Below are positions 35,055 through 45,016 of a stretch of 64,000 bases of DNA, one piece after another. Origin of the DNA: Sphingomonas sp. LY29 (GTDB lineage: Bacteria; Pseudomonadota; Alphaproteobacteria; Sphingomonadales; Sphingomonadaceae). The notes under the pieces are model-generated. The model worked only from the letters and a program-made list of their open reading frames with translations, did not search any database and was not told the DNA's origin. The stretch lies in NCBI RefSeq assembly GCF_035593985.1, contig NZ_CP141587.1, forward strand, positions 2,168,001 through 2,232,000, in the 5' to 3' direction. The position numbers and the translations under genes are program-made. Within the stretch, counting starts at the first letter, position 1. The number at the start of each line of letters is the position of its first letter.

Positions 35055-36035
35055 GCGCCCTTCGCGCACTTCCAGCCAGTGCGACAGGTCGCGGCCAAGC
35101 AGGCGACCGAGGTGCGCGATTTCGTCCGAGAGGCGATCGCGGATGTCCTGTTGGATTTCGACGGGGATCGGTTGCTTCACCAGCGGCACTCGATTCCAGC
35201 GGAGCAGCCGCTTGCGGATCGAAAAGATTTTCTCGGTGACCTTTGAATCATCGTCGTCGAGCGACCGCTCGCGCTGAGCGAAATGCTTGCCGGCCAGGTA
35301 ATTGCGCGCCGCAGCGGGCGGGCGCTTGAGCAGGCGCTGAAGCCAGCCGTAGCGGAAGCCCTTGCTCTCACGCCGCGACTTCATCTTGGTGCCCGCTACC
35401 GGCTCCAACCCGACGAAGTCACACATCGCCCGATATTGGCCTTCGGGATCGGCGACCAGATCGTCAAACAACGAGACGAAGCAGCGCTCGCGACCAATGA
35501 CATTGAAGAAGCGCTCGACATAGGTGCCGAAACGTCCCGCCTCGTCATAGCGAAGCCAGCGCGGCTCGAGGCAACTACGCGGGATCCGACGGCCCGCCAC
35601 GCGATCGGGGATCGCCGCCCATGCCTTGTCGAACCGCTCGATGGTCTCGTCGCCGGTATATTTCAGGCGCTGGTGAAGCGACGGAAGCATCGTCATCGGA
35701 TCGCGAAGCGCGATGACGAACTTCGCGTCGGGCCACAGCGACAGCGCCGGCAACAATTCGTCGGGCGCGTAAAGGTAGCTGACCGAACCGTCGACGCCCG
35801 TGTCGCGCGAGGAATCACATTGGGCGTAGAAGCGGTCGAGATATTCGCGCTCGACCAGCCTGCGAAGCGCCTCCGCGTCAAGCCCGCGCGTATCGTGCTG
35901 TAGGAAGAAGTGCGGCTCCTTCACCAGAGGGAAGCAGACGCGTGGATGGCCCTTCAGGAAACCGGCGAGCGTCGTCGTTCCGCAGCGCGGCGCGCCGACT
36001 ATGAAGACGAAGCGGGGGAGGTCGTCGATGGTCAC
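35046..36035 (-). CDS. Sulfotransferase family protein
   Basis: A 329-residue protein with the PAPS-binding 5'-phosphosulfate loop [19 protein letters not shown] at the N-terminus, KEPHFF soon after, and a 3'-phosphate-binding type stretch [21 protein letters not shown] near residue 130. This matches the heparan/chondroitin-type Sulfotransfer families. The GTG start at 36035 places the P-loop near residue 9, as is usual. The acceptor is unknown; no capsule or glycan cluster adjoins it. It is a lone gene between queA and a TSUP transporter. Confidence 0.8.
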   Translation of the reverse strand: MTIDDLPRFVFIVGAPRCGTTTLAGFLKGHPRVCFPLVKEPHFFLQHDTRGLDAEALRRLVEREYLDRFYAQCDSSRDTGVDGSVSYLYAPDELLPALSLWPDAKFVIALRDPMTMLPSLHQRLKYTGDETIERFDKAWAAIPDRVAGRRIPRSCLEPRWLRYDEAGRFGTYVERFFNVIGRERCFVSLFDDLVADPEGQYRAMCDFVGLEPVAGTKMKSRRESKGFRYGWLQRLLKRPPAAARNYLAGKHFAQRERSLDDDDSKVTEKIFSIRKRLLRWNRVPLVKQPIPVEIQQDIRDRLSDEIAHLGRLLGRDLSHWLEVREGRLG

Positions 36036-36080
36036 GCCCCGCGCCTTAGGGCAGTCGGTGCCGGCGCGCAAAGTCGGCCC

Positions 36081-36833
36081 TCACGCGAAGTAGCCCCACA
36101 GCAAGCGCGCCGTGAGCCCAAGCGATAGCGTGATGAGCAGCGGCCGGATCAGGCGGGCGCCAAAGCGCATTGCCGTGTGGCTGCCGATCCATCCGCCGAT
36201 CATCGCGCCTGCCGCCATGCACAGGCCGAGCAGCCACCACATCTTTCCGCCGAGCGCAAAGAACAGGACCGCGGCGACGTTGCTGGTCAAGTTGAACGCT
36301 TTCGTCAGCGCGGTCGCGCGGGTCAGTCCGAGACCGCGTAGACCCACCAAGGTCGCGGTGAAAAAGCTCCCGGTGCCCGGTCCGAAGAAGCCGTCATAGG
36401 CACCGATGGCCGCGCCCACCGGCGCGTAGCCGCGCATCGACAGCCGCTCGTGCGCATCCTCGTCCCCCATGCGCGGGCTGAACAGCACATAGGCCGCCAC
36501 GCCGAGCAGGAGCAGCGGAATGAGGAGGGAAAGCAGCGACGTGTCGATGCTCTGGACGACGACCACGCCAATGCTCGACCCAATGAACACCAGCGCGATC
36601 GTCAGGCGATTGGCGCGCCAGTCGATCAGCCCTTTGCGGGCATAGGCGAATGCCGCCATCGCTGTGCCGAACATCGATTGCAGCTTGTTGGTCGCGAGCG
36701 CATTCACTGGCGGCACGCCCGCGAACAGCAGCGCGGGCATCATGATCAGTCCGCCGCCCCCGGCAATCGCGTCGATGAAGCCGGTCAGCACCGCCACCGC
36801 GGTCAGGACGGCGTAGAGCCAGGGTTCGATCAT
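36081..36833 (-). CDS. TSUP family (TauE/SafE) membrane transporter
   Basis: A 250-residue inner-membrane protein with eight predicted helices in two repeats. The repeat openings [17 protein letters not shown] and [15 protein letters not shown] carry the family Gly-rich motifs, and [15 protein letters not shown] is characteristic. TSUP carriers export or import small sulfur-containing or organic anions; the substrate cannot be read from sequence. Its neighbour is a sulfotransferase on the same strand about 45 bases away, which is suggestive but weak evidence for a sulfur compound. Confidence 0.88.
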   Translation of the reverse strand: MIEPWLYAVLTAVAVLTGFIDAIAGGGGLIMMPALLFAGVPPVNALATNKLQSMFGTAMAAFAYARKGLIDWRANRLTIALVFIGSSIGVVVVQSIDTSLLSLLIPLLLLGVAAYVLFSPRMGDEDAHERLSMRGYAPVGAAIGAYDGFFGPGTGSFFTATLVGLRGLGLTRATALTKAFNLTSNVAAVLFFALGGKMWWLLGLCMAAGAMIGGWIGSHTAMRFGARLIRPLLITLSLGLTARLLWGYFA

Positions 36834-36881
36834 CGCGCACCCTGTAGCGGCGCTCCTTGCGACCCGCTAGGGAGCGCGGCG

Positions 36882-38012
36882 ATGACCAGATTTTCCTTTT
36901 CGATCGCGGCGACCGAAGGCGCCGCGCGCACCGGCGCGATCACGATGCAGCGCGGAACGATCCGCACACCGGCCTTCATGCCGGTCGGGACCGCCGCCAC
37001 CGTCAAGGCGATGCGCCCCGGCGAAGTGCGCGCCTCGGGCGCGGACATCCTGCTCGGCAACACCTATCACTTGATGCTCCGCCCGGGTGCGGAGCGCGTG
37101 GCGCGTCTCGGCGGGCTTCACCGTTTCATGGGATGGGAGCGGCCGATCCTGACCGATAGCGGCGGGTATCAGGTGATGAGCCTGAGTGACCTGACCAAGG
37201 TCACCGAAGAAGGCGTGGCGTTCAAGAGCCATCTCGACGGGTCGCGGCACATGTTGAGCCCGGAGCGATCGATCGAGGTCCAGCGTCTGCTGGGGTCGGA
37301 CATCGTCATGCAGTTCGACCAGTTGGTGCCGACGATCTCGACGCCAAAGGATCAGGTCGAGGCGATGGACCGGTCGATCCGCTGGGGACGCCGAAGCCGC
37401 GAGGAGTTCGATCGCGGCGGTGAGCATGCGACCCGCGCCGCGCTGTTCGGGATTCAGCAGGGTGCGCTCGACGAAGGGTTGCGCCAGCGTTCCGCGGAAG
37501 GGCTGCTCGAAATCGGCTTCGATGGCTACGCGGTCGGCGGGCTTGCGGTCGGCGAGGGGCAGGAGGCGATGCTTGCCTGCCTCGACTTCGCGCCGGGGCA
37601 ACTGCCGGCCCACAAGCCGCGCTACCTGATGGGGGTCGGCAAACCCGACGACATCGTCGAGGCGGTCCGGCGCGGGATCGACATGTTCGATTGCGTGCTG
37701 CCGACGCGGTCGGGCCGCAACGGGCAGGCGTTCACGCGCGATGGGCCGATCAACCTGCGTAACGCCAAGTTCGCCGAGGATCAGGAGCCGATCGACGCCG
37801 AATGCAGTTGCCCGGCCTGCACGACCTTCAGCCGCGCCTACGTCCATCACCTCGTGCGGTCAGGCGAAATACTGGGCGCGATGCTGATGACCGAGCATAA
37901 CCTGTGGTTCTACCAGCAGCTGATGCAGGGGCTTCGCGACGCGATCGCGGAAAGCCGCTTCGCGAGCCACGCGGCCAGCTTCCTCAATCGCTATCGGCGG
38001 GCTGCCGCCTAG
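36882..38012 (+). CDS. tgt: Queuine tRNA-ribosyltransferase
   Basis: A 376-residue TIM-barrel enzyme exchanging G34 for preQ1 in tRNA. It has [16 protein letters not shown], the active-site [28 protein letters not shown] and [50 protein letters not shown], and the zinc site [16 protein letters not shown]. The ATG at 36882 begins MTRFSFSI; the longer in-frame extension upstream is on the far side of a TAG-free but dissimilar stretch. Its stop overlaps the convergent DEAD-box gene by four bases. Confidence 0.96.
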   Translation: MTRFSFSIAATEGAARTGAITMQRGTIRTPAFMPVGTAATVKAMRPGEVRASGADILLGNTYHLMLRPGAERVARLGGLHRFMGWERPILTDSGGYQVMSLSDLTKVTEEGVAFKSHLDGSRHMLSPERSIEVQRLLGSDIVMQFDQLVPTISTPKDQVEAMDRSIRWGRRSREEFDRGGEHATRAALFGIQQGALDEGLRQRSAEGLLEIGFDGYAVGGLAVGEGQEAMLACLDFAPGQLPAHKPRYLMGVGKPDDIVEAVRRGIDMFDCVLPTRSGRNGQAFTRDGPINLRNAKFAEDQEPIDAECSCPACTTFSRAYVHHLVRSGEILGAMLMTEHNLWFYQQLMQGLRDAIAESRFASHAASFLNRYRRAAA

Positions 38013-39403
38013 AGCGCGCTGAACGCCAGGAAGCTCGGCACCGGGCCATTCCAGTCGGCGTTGGCGTCGTCCACCGGACGGGGCGCGACGTGGACGGGCT
38101 CGGCGACCGGGGCAGGCTTAGGCGGAAGCGGCGCTTCGACCGGCTCACGCTCGTCGCGGGCGACTTCGGCCTTCGATTCAGGCTTGGCCTTGCCGCGACC
38201 ACGCGACCGCGCCGGCTTTTTCGGCGCTTCGTCCACGGGGGCCTCGACGGCGTCCGCGGCTTCGGCAACCGGCGCGGGCTGCGCATCCTGTACGGCGCCG
38301 ACGCGAGCCAGCTTCATGCCCGTCAGCTTTTCGATCGCGGCGATCGCTTCGCCATCGGCCGAAGTGCCGAGCGTATAGGCGATGCCTTTCATCCCCGCGC
38401 GACCGGTACGACCGATGCGGTGGATGTAATCGTCCGGTTGCCACGGAACGTCGAAATTGACGACGTGGGTAACGCCCTTCACGTCGAGGCCGCGCGCGGC
38501 GACGTCGGATGCGACCAGCACGGTGATCTCGTCGTTCTTGAAGCGGTCGAACTCGGCGATGCGATCCTTCTGCTCCATGTCGCCCTGGATCTGGCCGACC
38601 GCGAAGCCCGAGCGCTTGAGGCTGGTGTAAAGTTCGCGAACCGTCACCTTCTTGTTGCAGAAGATGATCGCGTTCTTGAACCCGTCCTCGCGCAGGATCG
38701 AACGGAGCGCGTCGCGCTTCTTGGGCCCCGGACAGATGATCAGGCGCTGGTCGATGTTGACGTTGGCCGTTGCCGGACGCGCCACCTCGACCACCTTGGG
38801 ATCGGTCAGGAACTTGTCCGCCAGCTTCTTGATCGGCGGCGGCATGGTCGCGGAGAACAGCAGGGTCTGGCGGCTCTTCGGCAGCTTCGAACAAATATCT
38901 TCGATGTCGGGGATGAAGCCCATGTCGAGCATGCGGTCGGCTTCGTCGATGACCAGCAGCTTGCAGTCGTTCAGCATGATCTTGCCGCGCGAGAACAGGT
39001 CCATCAGCCGGCCCGGCGTAGCGATGAGGACGTCGACGCCCTTTTCGAGCGCCTTGACCTGGTCGCCCATCTGAACGCCGCCGATGAGCAGCGCCATCGA
39101 AAGCTTGTGGTACTTGCCGTACTTCTCGAAATTCTCGGCGACCTGCGCAGCGAGTTCGCGCGTCGGTTCGAGGATCAGCGAGCGCGGCATGCGCGCACGG
39201 CTGCGACCCTCGGACAGGATGTCGATCATCGGCAGGACGAAGCTGGCGGTCTTGCCCGTTCCGGTCTGGGCAATGCCGATCATGTCGCGTCCCATCAGGA
39301 CGGGCGGGATCGCACCTTTTTGAATGGGAGTCGGTTCGTCGTAGCCGCTATCGGTGATAGCGCGCAGCAATTGGTCGGATAGGCCGAGGTCGGCAAAAGG
39401 CAT
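38009..39403 (-). CDS. DEAD-box RNA helicase (RhlE-like)
   Basis: A 464-residue helicase. Q motif [10 protein letters not shown] with [11 protein letters not shown]; motif [12 protein letters not shown]; motif Ia PTRELAAQ; motif [12 protein letters not shown]; motif III FSATMP; and the C-terminal motifs [17 protein letters not shown] and [10 protein letters not shown]. After about residue 370 the protein is Ala/Pro/Glu-rich with a basic [13 protein letters not shown] patch. Alphaproteobacteria have several such helicases; its role in cold adaptation, ribosome assembly or the degradosome cannot be assigned. The ATG at 39403 is preferred over a longer frame to 39436. Confidence 0.9.
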   Translation of the reverse strand: MPFADLGLSDQLLRAITDSGYDEPTPIQKGAIPPVLMGRDMIGIAQTGTGKTASFVLPMIDILSEGRSRARMPRSLILEPTRELAAQVAENFEKYGKYHKLSMALLIGGVQMGDQVKALEKGVDVLIATPGRLMDLFSRGKIMLNDCKLLVIDEADRMLDMGFIPDIEDICSKLPKSRQTLLFSATMPPPIKKLADKFLTDPKVVEVARPATANVNIDQRLIICPGPKKRDALRSILREDGFKNAIIFCNKKVTVRELYTSLKRSGFAVGQIQGDMEQKDRIAEFDRFKNDEITVLVASDVAARGLDVKGVTHVVNFDVPWQPDDYIHRIGRTGRAGMKGIAYTLGTSADGEAIAAIEKLTGMKLARVGAVQDAQPAPVAEAADAVEAPVDEAPKKPARSRGRGKAKPESKAEVARDEREPVEAPLPPKPAPVAEPVHVAPRPVDDANADWNGPVPSFLAFSAL

Positions 39404-39500
39404 GAATGTTCCGGAAAAAAAGGCAAGCGGGTTCAACCCATGAACGCGCCGCTTGGTCCGCTACAGGCAAAACCCTTAAAATGTCAAGGAAACCGACCGA

Positions 39501-41366
39501 TTAGCCGGCGACCTTGGCCTGCGCGATCCGCTCGTCGATCCGCCGATCGAGGATCGTCAGCGGCATCGACCCATCCTTGAGCACCTCGTGGAACTGGCGG
39601 ATGTCGAAGCGCGGACCCAGGGCCGCCTCCGCCCGCTTGCGCGCGCGTTCCCAGGCGATGTGACCGACCTTGTAGCTGCAGGCCTGCCCGATGGACGCGC
39701 AATAGCGTTCGACTTCGCGCTGAACGCGGGTGCGCGGAAAGCCGGTGGTCGCGGTCATGTAATCAACCGCCCGCTCGCGGCTCCAGCCCTTCGAGTTGAG
39801 GCCGGTGTCGACCACCAGGCGCGCGGCGCGGAACAGGAAGGACTGCAGATATCCGGCGCGTTCGATGCCGTCATAGCCACCCAGTTCGTCAGCGAGTGCT
39901 TCGGAATAGAGCGCCCATCCTTCGCTGTAGGACGAATAGAAGCTGATCTTGCGCAGCATCGGAATGTCCTTCGATTCCTGCGACAGGCTGAGCTGGAGGT
40001 GATGGCCCGGAACGCCCTCGTGATAGGTCAGCGAAGGCAGCGAATATTTGGGCCAGTCGCGCACCGACTTCAGGTTGATGAAATAGATCGCCGGCCGCGA
40101 CCCGTCGAGCGAGGCGAGGTTGTAATAGCCGTTCGAGGCGCCGTCCTGGATCTCGGGCGGCACGCGGCGAATGTCGAGTGGCAGCGTGGGCAGGGTGGCG
40201 AAGGCGCGCGACATCTTCGCGTTCATCGCCTGGTAGCTGGTGTTGAGGTCGGCGATCAGTTGCGCCCGTCCGGCGTCGGTCTCTGGATAGAGCTGAGCCG
40301 GGGAGGCGTTGAGGGCCGCGAGCCGTTCGCCGACCGAGCCGCGCGTGTAGCCTGCCTGCTTCAACAAAGTGTCGAGTTGCCCGCTGATATCGGCAACCTG
40401 CTGCAGCCCAAGCTGGTGCACTTCGTCGGGCGTCATGTTGGTCGTGGTCGCGGCGGCAAGCGCCGCGGCATAGATGGCATCGCCATCGGGAAGACGCTGC
40501 GCGCCGTCGCCCGGCGCGGTCGTCGGCCGAAGCGCCTTGATCGCCGCCACCTGACGGTCGAGTGCGGGATAGACACCGCCTTCGACGATGCGCGTCGCAC
40601 GCGCCGCCCAGTTTCCGGCGATACCCTTCTTCGCAGTGCGCTCGACGATCGAGCGGACCATGCCGTTGGTCGCCGCCGGCTGGTTGCGAAGCTTTCCGAT
40701 CTGGCCGAGCGCGAGATCCAGCGACCATCCGGGCGCCAGGAACCCTCGTGCCGCCATCGCGCGCTGATCGGCGGTCTGATTGTCGAGAATCGTCGGGAAT
40801 TCGGCCAGACGCGACAGATAGGCCTCGGCATCGGCGGCGGTTTCGATCGGGTGAGAACTGTCGAGGAAGTCGGGGATCTGGAAATAGGCCCCGTCCTGCT
40901 GGGTGATCAGATAGGGGTTCTGCACCCCATCGAGGCCGAAGCGCTCCAAGGGCAGGATTGACGTTTCGAGATCGTAGATGACGATGTCGCGGTTGAGGTT
41001 CGCGGCGGGCGACAGGGTAGCAGGGTCGACGCCCTTGACCGCCGCCAATGCCGCCTTGTCGCGCGCCAATTGTTCGGCGCGGGCCTGCGGGGCAGGCTTG
41101 GGATCGAAGGTCGAGCGCAACGCCGCGTTCGCGCCCGTGTCGATGCCGAGGACCGTTGCGAAAGCGGGCTGCGCCTTCATCTTCTCTTCGAAAATGCGGG
41201 TGAAGATCGCATTCAACGCTTCGTCGCTGCGACCGGCCAGCGGCGGGGGCGGGGGCACCGTCGGCGGCACCATCGGAGCGGTCGTGGTCGCCGGCGCGCA
41301 GCCGCCGAGGAGGGCGAGACCGATGGCGGTCATGCCGCCGTTCACCAAGAATTCGCGCCGTTCCAT
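39501..41366 (-). CDS. DUF885 family putative metallopeptidase lipoprotein
   Basis: A 621-residue protein. The N-terminus MERREFLVNGGMTAIGLALLGGC resembles a twin-arginine-like signal with a lipobox, followed by a Pro-rich spacer (APMVPPTVPPPPPL). The domain carries the DUF885 signature SLTYHEGVPGHHLQL near residue 465, a HExxH-related zinc motif, and a second KVGHIAWERARKRAE stretch. DUF885 proteins are believed to be secreted peptidases. The opposite strand has a long spurious frame. It sits upstream of nothing obviously related; prsR is next on the same strand. Confidence 0.85.
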   Translation of the reverse strand: MERREFLVNGGMTAIGLALLGGCAPATTTAPMVPPTVPPPPPLAGRSDEALNAIFTRIFEEKMKAQPAFATVLGIDTGANAALRSTFDPKPAPQARAEQLARDKAALAAVKGVDPATLSPAANLNRDIVIYDLETSILPLERFGLDGVQNPYLITQQDGAYFQIPDFLDSSHPIETAADAEAYLSRLAEFPTILDNQTADQRAMAARGFLAPGWSLDLALGQIGKLRNQPAATNGMVRSIVERTAKKGIAGNWAARATRIVEGGVYPALDRQVAAIKALRPTTAPGDGAQRLPDGDAIYAAALAAATTTNMTPDEVHQLGLQQVADISGQLDTLLKQAGYTRGSVGERLAALNASPAQLYPETDAGRAQLIADLNTSYQAMNAKMSRAFATLPTLPLDIRRVPPEIQDGASNGYYNLASLDGSRPAIYFINLKSVRDWPKYSLPSLTYHEGVPGHHLQLSLSQESKDIPMLRKISFYSSYSEGWALYSEALADELGGYDGIERAGYLQSFLFRAARLVVDTGLNSKGWSRERAVDYMTATTGFPRTRVQREVERYCASIGQACSYKVGHIAWERARKRAEAALGPRFDIRQFHEVLKDGSMPLTILDRRIDERIAQAKVAG

Positions 41367-41443
41367 GTGAGACTCCCCCGAATGATGTCGGGGCGGAGAC
41401 TAGAGCGGGGGCGCGATGCCGCAACCCCCGCTGGTCGAAACGA

Positions 41444-42826
41444 TCAGCCCGCCTGCAGCTGATATTGCTTCATCAGGTCGTACAGCGTCGGGCGGCTGAT
41501 CCCGAGCAGCTTGGCGGCGCCGGAGATGTTGTGGTCGGTCCGGGTCAGCGCCTGATGGATCACCCGGCGGTCGATCGCCTCGCGGGCGGCGCGAAGGTTG
41601 ATTGGAGCGATGTCGCCGTCGCCCTCGCGCGCGCCGGGAAGGTCGAGGTCGTCCGCCGCCACCAGCTTGCCGTCGGCCATGATGACCGCGCGCTTCAACC
41701 GGTTTTCCAGTTCGCGGACGTTGCCCGGCCAGGGATAAGCATCGATCGCGTCGATCGCGTCGGGCGCCAGGCCCGCCACCTTCGGGTTCATCTCGCGCGC
41801 AAAGCGATTGACGAAATGCCGGGCGAGCAGGACCGCGTCGCCCGAACGCTCGGCCAGCGTCGGAATGGCGATGACGATTTCCGCGAGCCGATAGTAGAGG
41901 TCTTCGCGGAAACGACCGTCGGCGGTCATCGCGTCGAGGTTCTGGTGGGTCGCGCAGACGATGCGCGTGTCGACCGAGATGGTCGACCGCCCGCCGATCC
42001 GCTCGATCACCCGTTCCTGCAGGAACCGCAGCAGCTTAACCTGGAGAGGTAAAGGGATGTCGCCGACCTCGTCGAGGAACAGCGTTCCGCCCTGCGCCTG
42101 TTCGATCTTGCCGGGCGTCGTCTTGACCGCGCCGGTGAATGCGCCGCGTTCATAGCCGAACAGCTCGGCTTCGAGCAGATTCTCGGGGATCGCGGCGCAA
42201 TTGATCGCGACGAATTCGCCTTTCGATCGCGGCGATTTCTCGTGCACCGCGCGGGCCAGCAGTTCCTTGCCGGTGCCGCTCGCACCCAGCAGCATCACCG
42301 AGACATCGGCATTGGCGACCCGCTCGATCGTGCGGGCGACCTTGAGCATCTCGGGACTGGCGCTGATCATGGAGCCGAGGACGGTCGCGCCGCCGGCGCC
42401 GAGCGCCTCGAGGCGGCGATTCTCCCGCTCCAGCCCGTGGACGTGGAACGCGCGGCTGACGATCAGGCCGAGGTCGTCGATGTCGACCGGCTTGCGATAA
42501 AAATCATAGGCGCCGAGCGCGATCGCCCGAAGCGCGCTTTCGCGGGCGCCATGGCCCGACGCGACGATGACCTTCGTGTCGTGCTTGATCGCCAGGATCT
42601 CGGTGAGGGTCGCGAAGCCTTCGGTCGTGCCGTCGGGGTCGGGCGGGAGGCCAAGGTCGAGCGTGACCACGGCGGGCTCGTGCAGGCGGACGAGATCGAT
42701 CGCTTGCGCCCGGTCGGTCGCGCTGACGACGCGATAGCCCTCGTAAGCCCACTTCAACTGACGCTGCAGACCCTCGTCATCCTCGACGATGAGCAGGACG
42801 GGGAGGTCGGACGGGGAGTCGGTCAT
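41444..42826 (-). CDS. prsR: PEP-CTERM-system response regulator PrsR (sigma-54 activator)
   Basis: A 460-residue NtrC-type regulator. Receiver domain (about 10-125; VLLIVEDDEG, phosphoacceptor in VVTLDLGLP, and FYRKPVDIDD); AAA+ domain (about 150-380) with GASGTGKELLARA and the sigma-54 contact loop GAFTGAV; and a Fis-type helix-turn-helix (NISGAAKLLGISRPTLYDL) at the C-terminus. The lack of a receiver-adjacent Asn and the pairing with PrsK fit the PEP-CTERM-box family. Its ATG overlaps the prsK stop by four bases. Confidence 0.88.
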   Translation of the reverse strand: MTDSPSDLPVLLIVEDDEGLQRQLKWAYEGYRVVSATDRAQAIDLVRLHEPAVVTLDLGLPPDPDGTTEGFATLTEILAIKHDTKVIVASGHGARESALRAIALGAYDFYRKPVDIDDLGLIVSRAFHVHGLERENRRLEALGAGGATVLGSMISASPEMLKVARTIERVANADVSVMLLGASGTGKELLARAVHEKSPRSKGEFVAINCAAIPENLLEAELFGYERGAFTGAVKTTPGKIEQAQGGTLFLDEVGDIPLPLQVKLLRFLQERVIERIGGRSTISVDTRIVCATHQNLDAMTADGRFREDLYYRLAEIVIAIPTLAERSGDAVLLARHFVNRFAREMNPKVAGLAPDAIDAIDAYPWPGNVRELENRLKRAVIMADGKLVAADDLDLPGAREGDGDIAPINLRAAREAIDRRVIHQALTRTDHNISGAAKLLGISRPTLYDLMKQYQLQAG

Positions 42827-44919
42827 GCGATTTTCCGTTGCGGTTCGGCTGCGGCCGTGGAGGAAGCGAGGGGAAGAGCGATGGTGAACTGGCTGCCCGC
42901 GCCGGGGCGGCTCTCGACCGTAAGGCGGCCGCCCATGGCGGCGACCAGGCTCTTGGCCTCGAAGGCGCCGACACCGAAGCCGCCCGACTTGGTCGACATG
43001 AAGGGCTGGAACAGGCGGCTGCGGACGAAGTCGGCGTCCATCCCGCAGCCCTGGTCAATGATCGCGATCGTCGCGTGCCCGGAGACACCGCCCATTCGGA
43101 CGGTCACCGGTTGGCGGTCGGGGCTGGCGTCGATCGCATTCTGAAGCAGGTGCCCGATCGCCTGCTCGAGCAGCAGCGGGTCGGCCATCGCCCAATCGTC
43201 GGTATGACCCAGCAATCGCACGTCGTGATCGAGGCGCCTGGCTGCGATCGTCGCCGCAACGATCGGCCGGAGCGCGACCGGCTCGGTCTTCGCGGGGCGG
43301 TGGTCCGGCGACGGCGCGAGGCGGGCGAGCAGGTCGTTCATCTTGCCAACCGAACTTTTGAGGGTCGCGATCATGTCGACCCTGAATTCCTTGTTCTCGG
43401 CATGACGCTCGGCGTTGCGCGACAGCAGCGACAATTGGCTGACCAGATTCTTCACGTCGTGCAGGATGAAGGCGAAGCGGCGGTTGAAATCTTCGAAGCG
43501 CTGCGCGTTCATCAGCGCTTCCTGCCCATGCGCTTCGGCGAGGCTCGACGCGGCCTGACGCCCCGCGGTGCGGAGCAGATCGAAGTCTTCCCAGTCGAGT
43601 GGGCGGCGATAGTCGGGCGCTGCCAGGAGGACGAGGCCGACCAACCGGTACTCGTGGATCAGCGGCACGCCGGTCCACGCCTGTTCCTCCGATCGCAGCG
43701 CGTCGGGAATCACGTCGGTCGGCGCGCTCCAGCCCGTGGCCGCGCTATCGAAGTCGATGATCCGTCCCTCCGCACCGACCGACATCCAGAATGCGATCGC
43801 CTGCGCGCTCGGAATGGCCGCCCCCGGGTTGGCGCTTCCCGACCAGTTCCAGCTGGCGGCGGGCTCGATCGACCCATTTTCGTCGGCGATGAGGAGAAGG
43901 CCACCGGGGGCGTCGAGGATATCGGCGAAGGCCTTGATCACGCGCTGGCCGAGCGGCGGAGCCTCGGGCCCGCTTGCCCCGAGCGTTTCGGTGAAGCGCA
44001 GCCATTCGACGCGGTAGTCGTACCGATGCTCGAACAGATGCTTGGCAATCTTGACCTTGGCCCACGCCCGCGCACGCGAGGAGGGGAGCAGGATCATCGC
44101 CGCGACCGTCATCGCCGCCAGCAAGGCGACCAGCAGCGCGCGCGTCCAATCGATGCCCGATCCCCGCAGCGCCGTGACCAGAACGGCCATGACCGCGAAA
44201 TATCCGCAGATCGCCAGCAGGGAGAGGCTTTGGAAGGTCGCAGCGCGCGACAGGCGGATCCGCCAGCCGTCGCTCCGGGTTCCGCCGATTGCAAACAGCG
44301 GCGCGGTCAGCGACACGAGCATGCCCCGCCAATCGAACAGCCCCTGCGCCGCGCGAGGATCGAAGTAGGCGACGGTGTAGAGGTTGAGATCGTACGCCCA
44401 CAGCATCGCCAGCGCGAGCATCGCAAGGCGGATCGAGCCCCGGCTGGCAGGCGCCGCCTGACCGTAGAGGTTGTGGACCAGCACGAGCGCACCGGCGGCG
44501 GCGGTAAGGCGCAGGATGATCGCGGTCAGGACGAGCGCATGGTCGCCGCTGATGTCCGACGTGTCGATCACCAGCGGAAGCGCGTCGACGACGAGCTGGA
44601 GTCCCAGCACGCCCGCGACCGCACCGTAGACGAGACGGACGGCGCGCTGCCCCCCGTGCTCGCGATCTCCTTCGGACAGGCGGTAAAGAACACCGATCCA
44701 GACGAGGTTGCGCGCGGTCTCGGAATAAGCGGCGAGCATTGTCGTCGGCGCCATCGCCGTCAGCCACGCCCAGCATCCGGTCAACGCGAACGCCGCGAGC
44801 AGCATTCGCTGGCTGCTCTCGGTCAGCCCGCGCCGCAATTCCCACAGCGTCAGGCCCGCGAACAGCAGCGCCGCAAGAGCGTGGCTCCAGAAAGCGATCA
44901 GCGCGTCCACGGCGTCCAC
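42823..44919 (-). CDS. prsK: PEP-CTERM-system histidine kinase PrsK
   Basis: A 698-residue membrane kinase. The first 300 residues form a bundle of about eight to nine transmembrane helices; then a GAF-like domain (about 330-460, including AWTGVPLIHEYRLVGLVLLA), a dimerisation helix with the phospho-His in FAFILHDVKNLVSQLSLL near residue 485, and an HATPase domain (QAIGHLLQNAIDAS, then SGGFGVGAFEAKSLV). The layout matches the XrtA/PEP-CTERM PrsK kinases. The target regulon is presumably exopolysaccharide, but XrtA and PEP-CTERM proteins are not visible in this window. A long antisense frame is rejected. Confidence 0.87.
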   Translation of the reverse strand: MDAVDALIAFWSHALAALLFAGLTLWELRRGLTESSQRMLLAAFALTGCWAWLTAMAPTTMLAAYSETARNLVWIGVLYRLSEGDREHGGQRAVRLVYGAVAGVLGLQLVVDALPLVIDTSDISGDHALVLTAIILRLTAAAGALVLVHNLYGQAAPASRGSIRLAMLALAMLWAYDLNLYTVAYFDPRAAQGLFDWRGMLVSLTAPLFAIGGTRSDGWRIRLSRAATFQSLSLLAICGYFAVMAVLVTALRGSGIDWTRALLVALLAAMTVAAMILLPSSRARAWAKVKIAKHLFEHRYDYRVEWLRFTETLGASGPEAPPLGQRVIKAFADILDAPGGLLLIADENGSIEPAASWNWSGSANPGAAIPSAQAIAFWMSVGAEGRIIDFDSAATGWSAPTDVIPDALRSEEQAWTGVPLIHEYRLVGLVLLAAPDYRRPLDWEDFDLLRTAGRQAASSLAEAHGQEALMNAQRFEDFNRRFAFILHDVKNLVSQLSLLSRNAERHAENKEFRVDMIATLKSSVGKMNDLLARLAPSPDHRPAKTEPVALRPIVAATIAARRLDHDVRLLGHTDDWAMADPLLLEQAIGHLLQNAIDASPDRQPVTVRMGGVSGHATIAIIDQGCGMDADFVRSRLFQPFMSTKSGGFGVGAFEAKSLVAAMGGRLTVESRPGAGSQFTIALPLASSTAAAEPQRKIA

Positions 44920-45016
44920 TTTGTCAAAATATCCGACACGCGACGGGTGTCGCTAAATTTTACAAAGAATTGGTGAACGAGCGTGCGATGACCGCGTTAG
45001 ACGACTTGGAGGACTC

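Noticed and set aside
37904..39382. 492-residue open frame on the + strand
   Set aside because: It starts inside tgt in another phase and runs antisense to the DEAD-box helicase.
42838..44976. 712-residue open frame on the + strand
   Set aside because: It is the antisense shadow of prsK, rich in Arg, Gly and Asp, with no domain.
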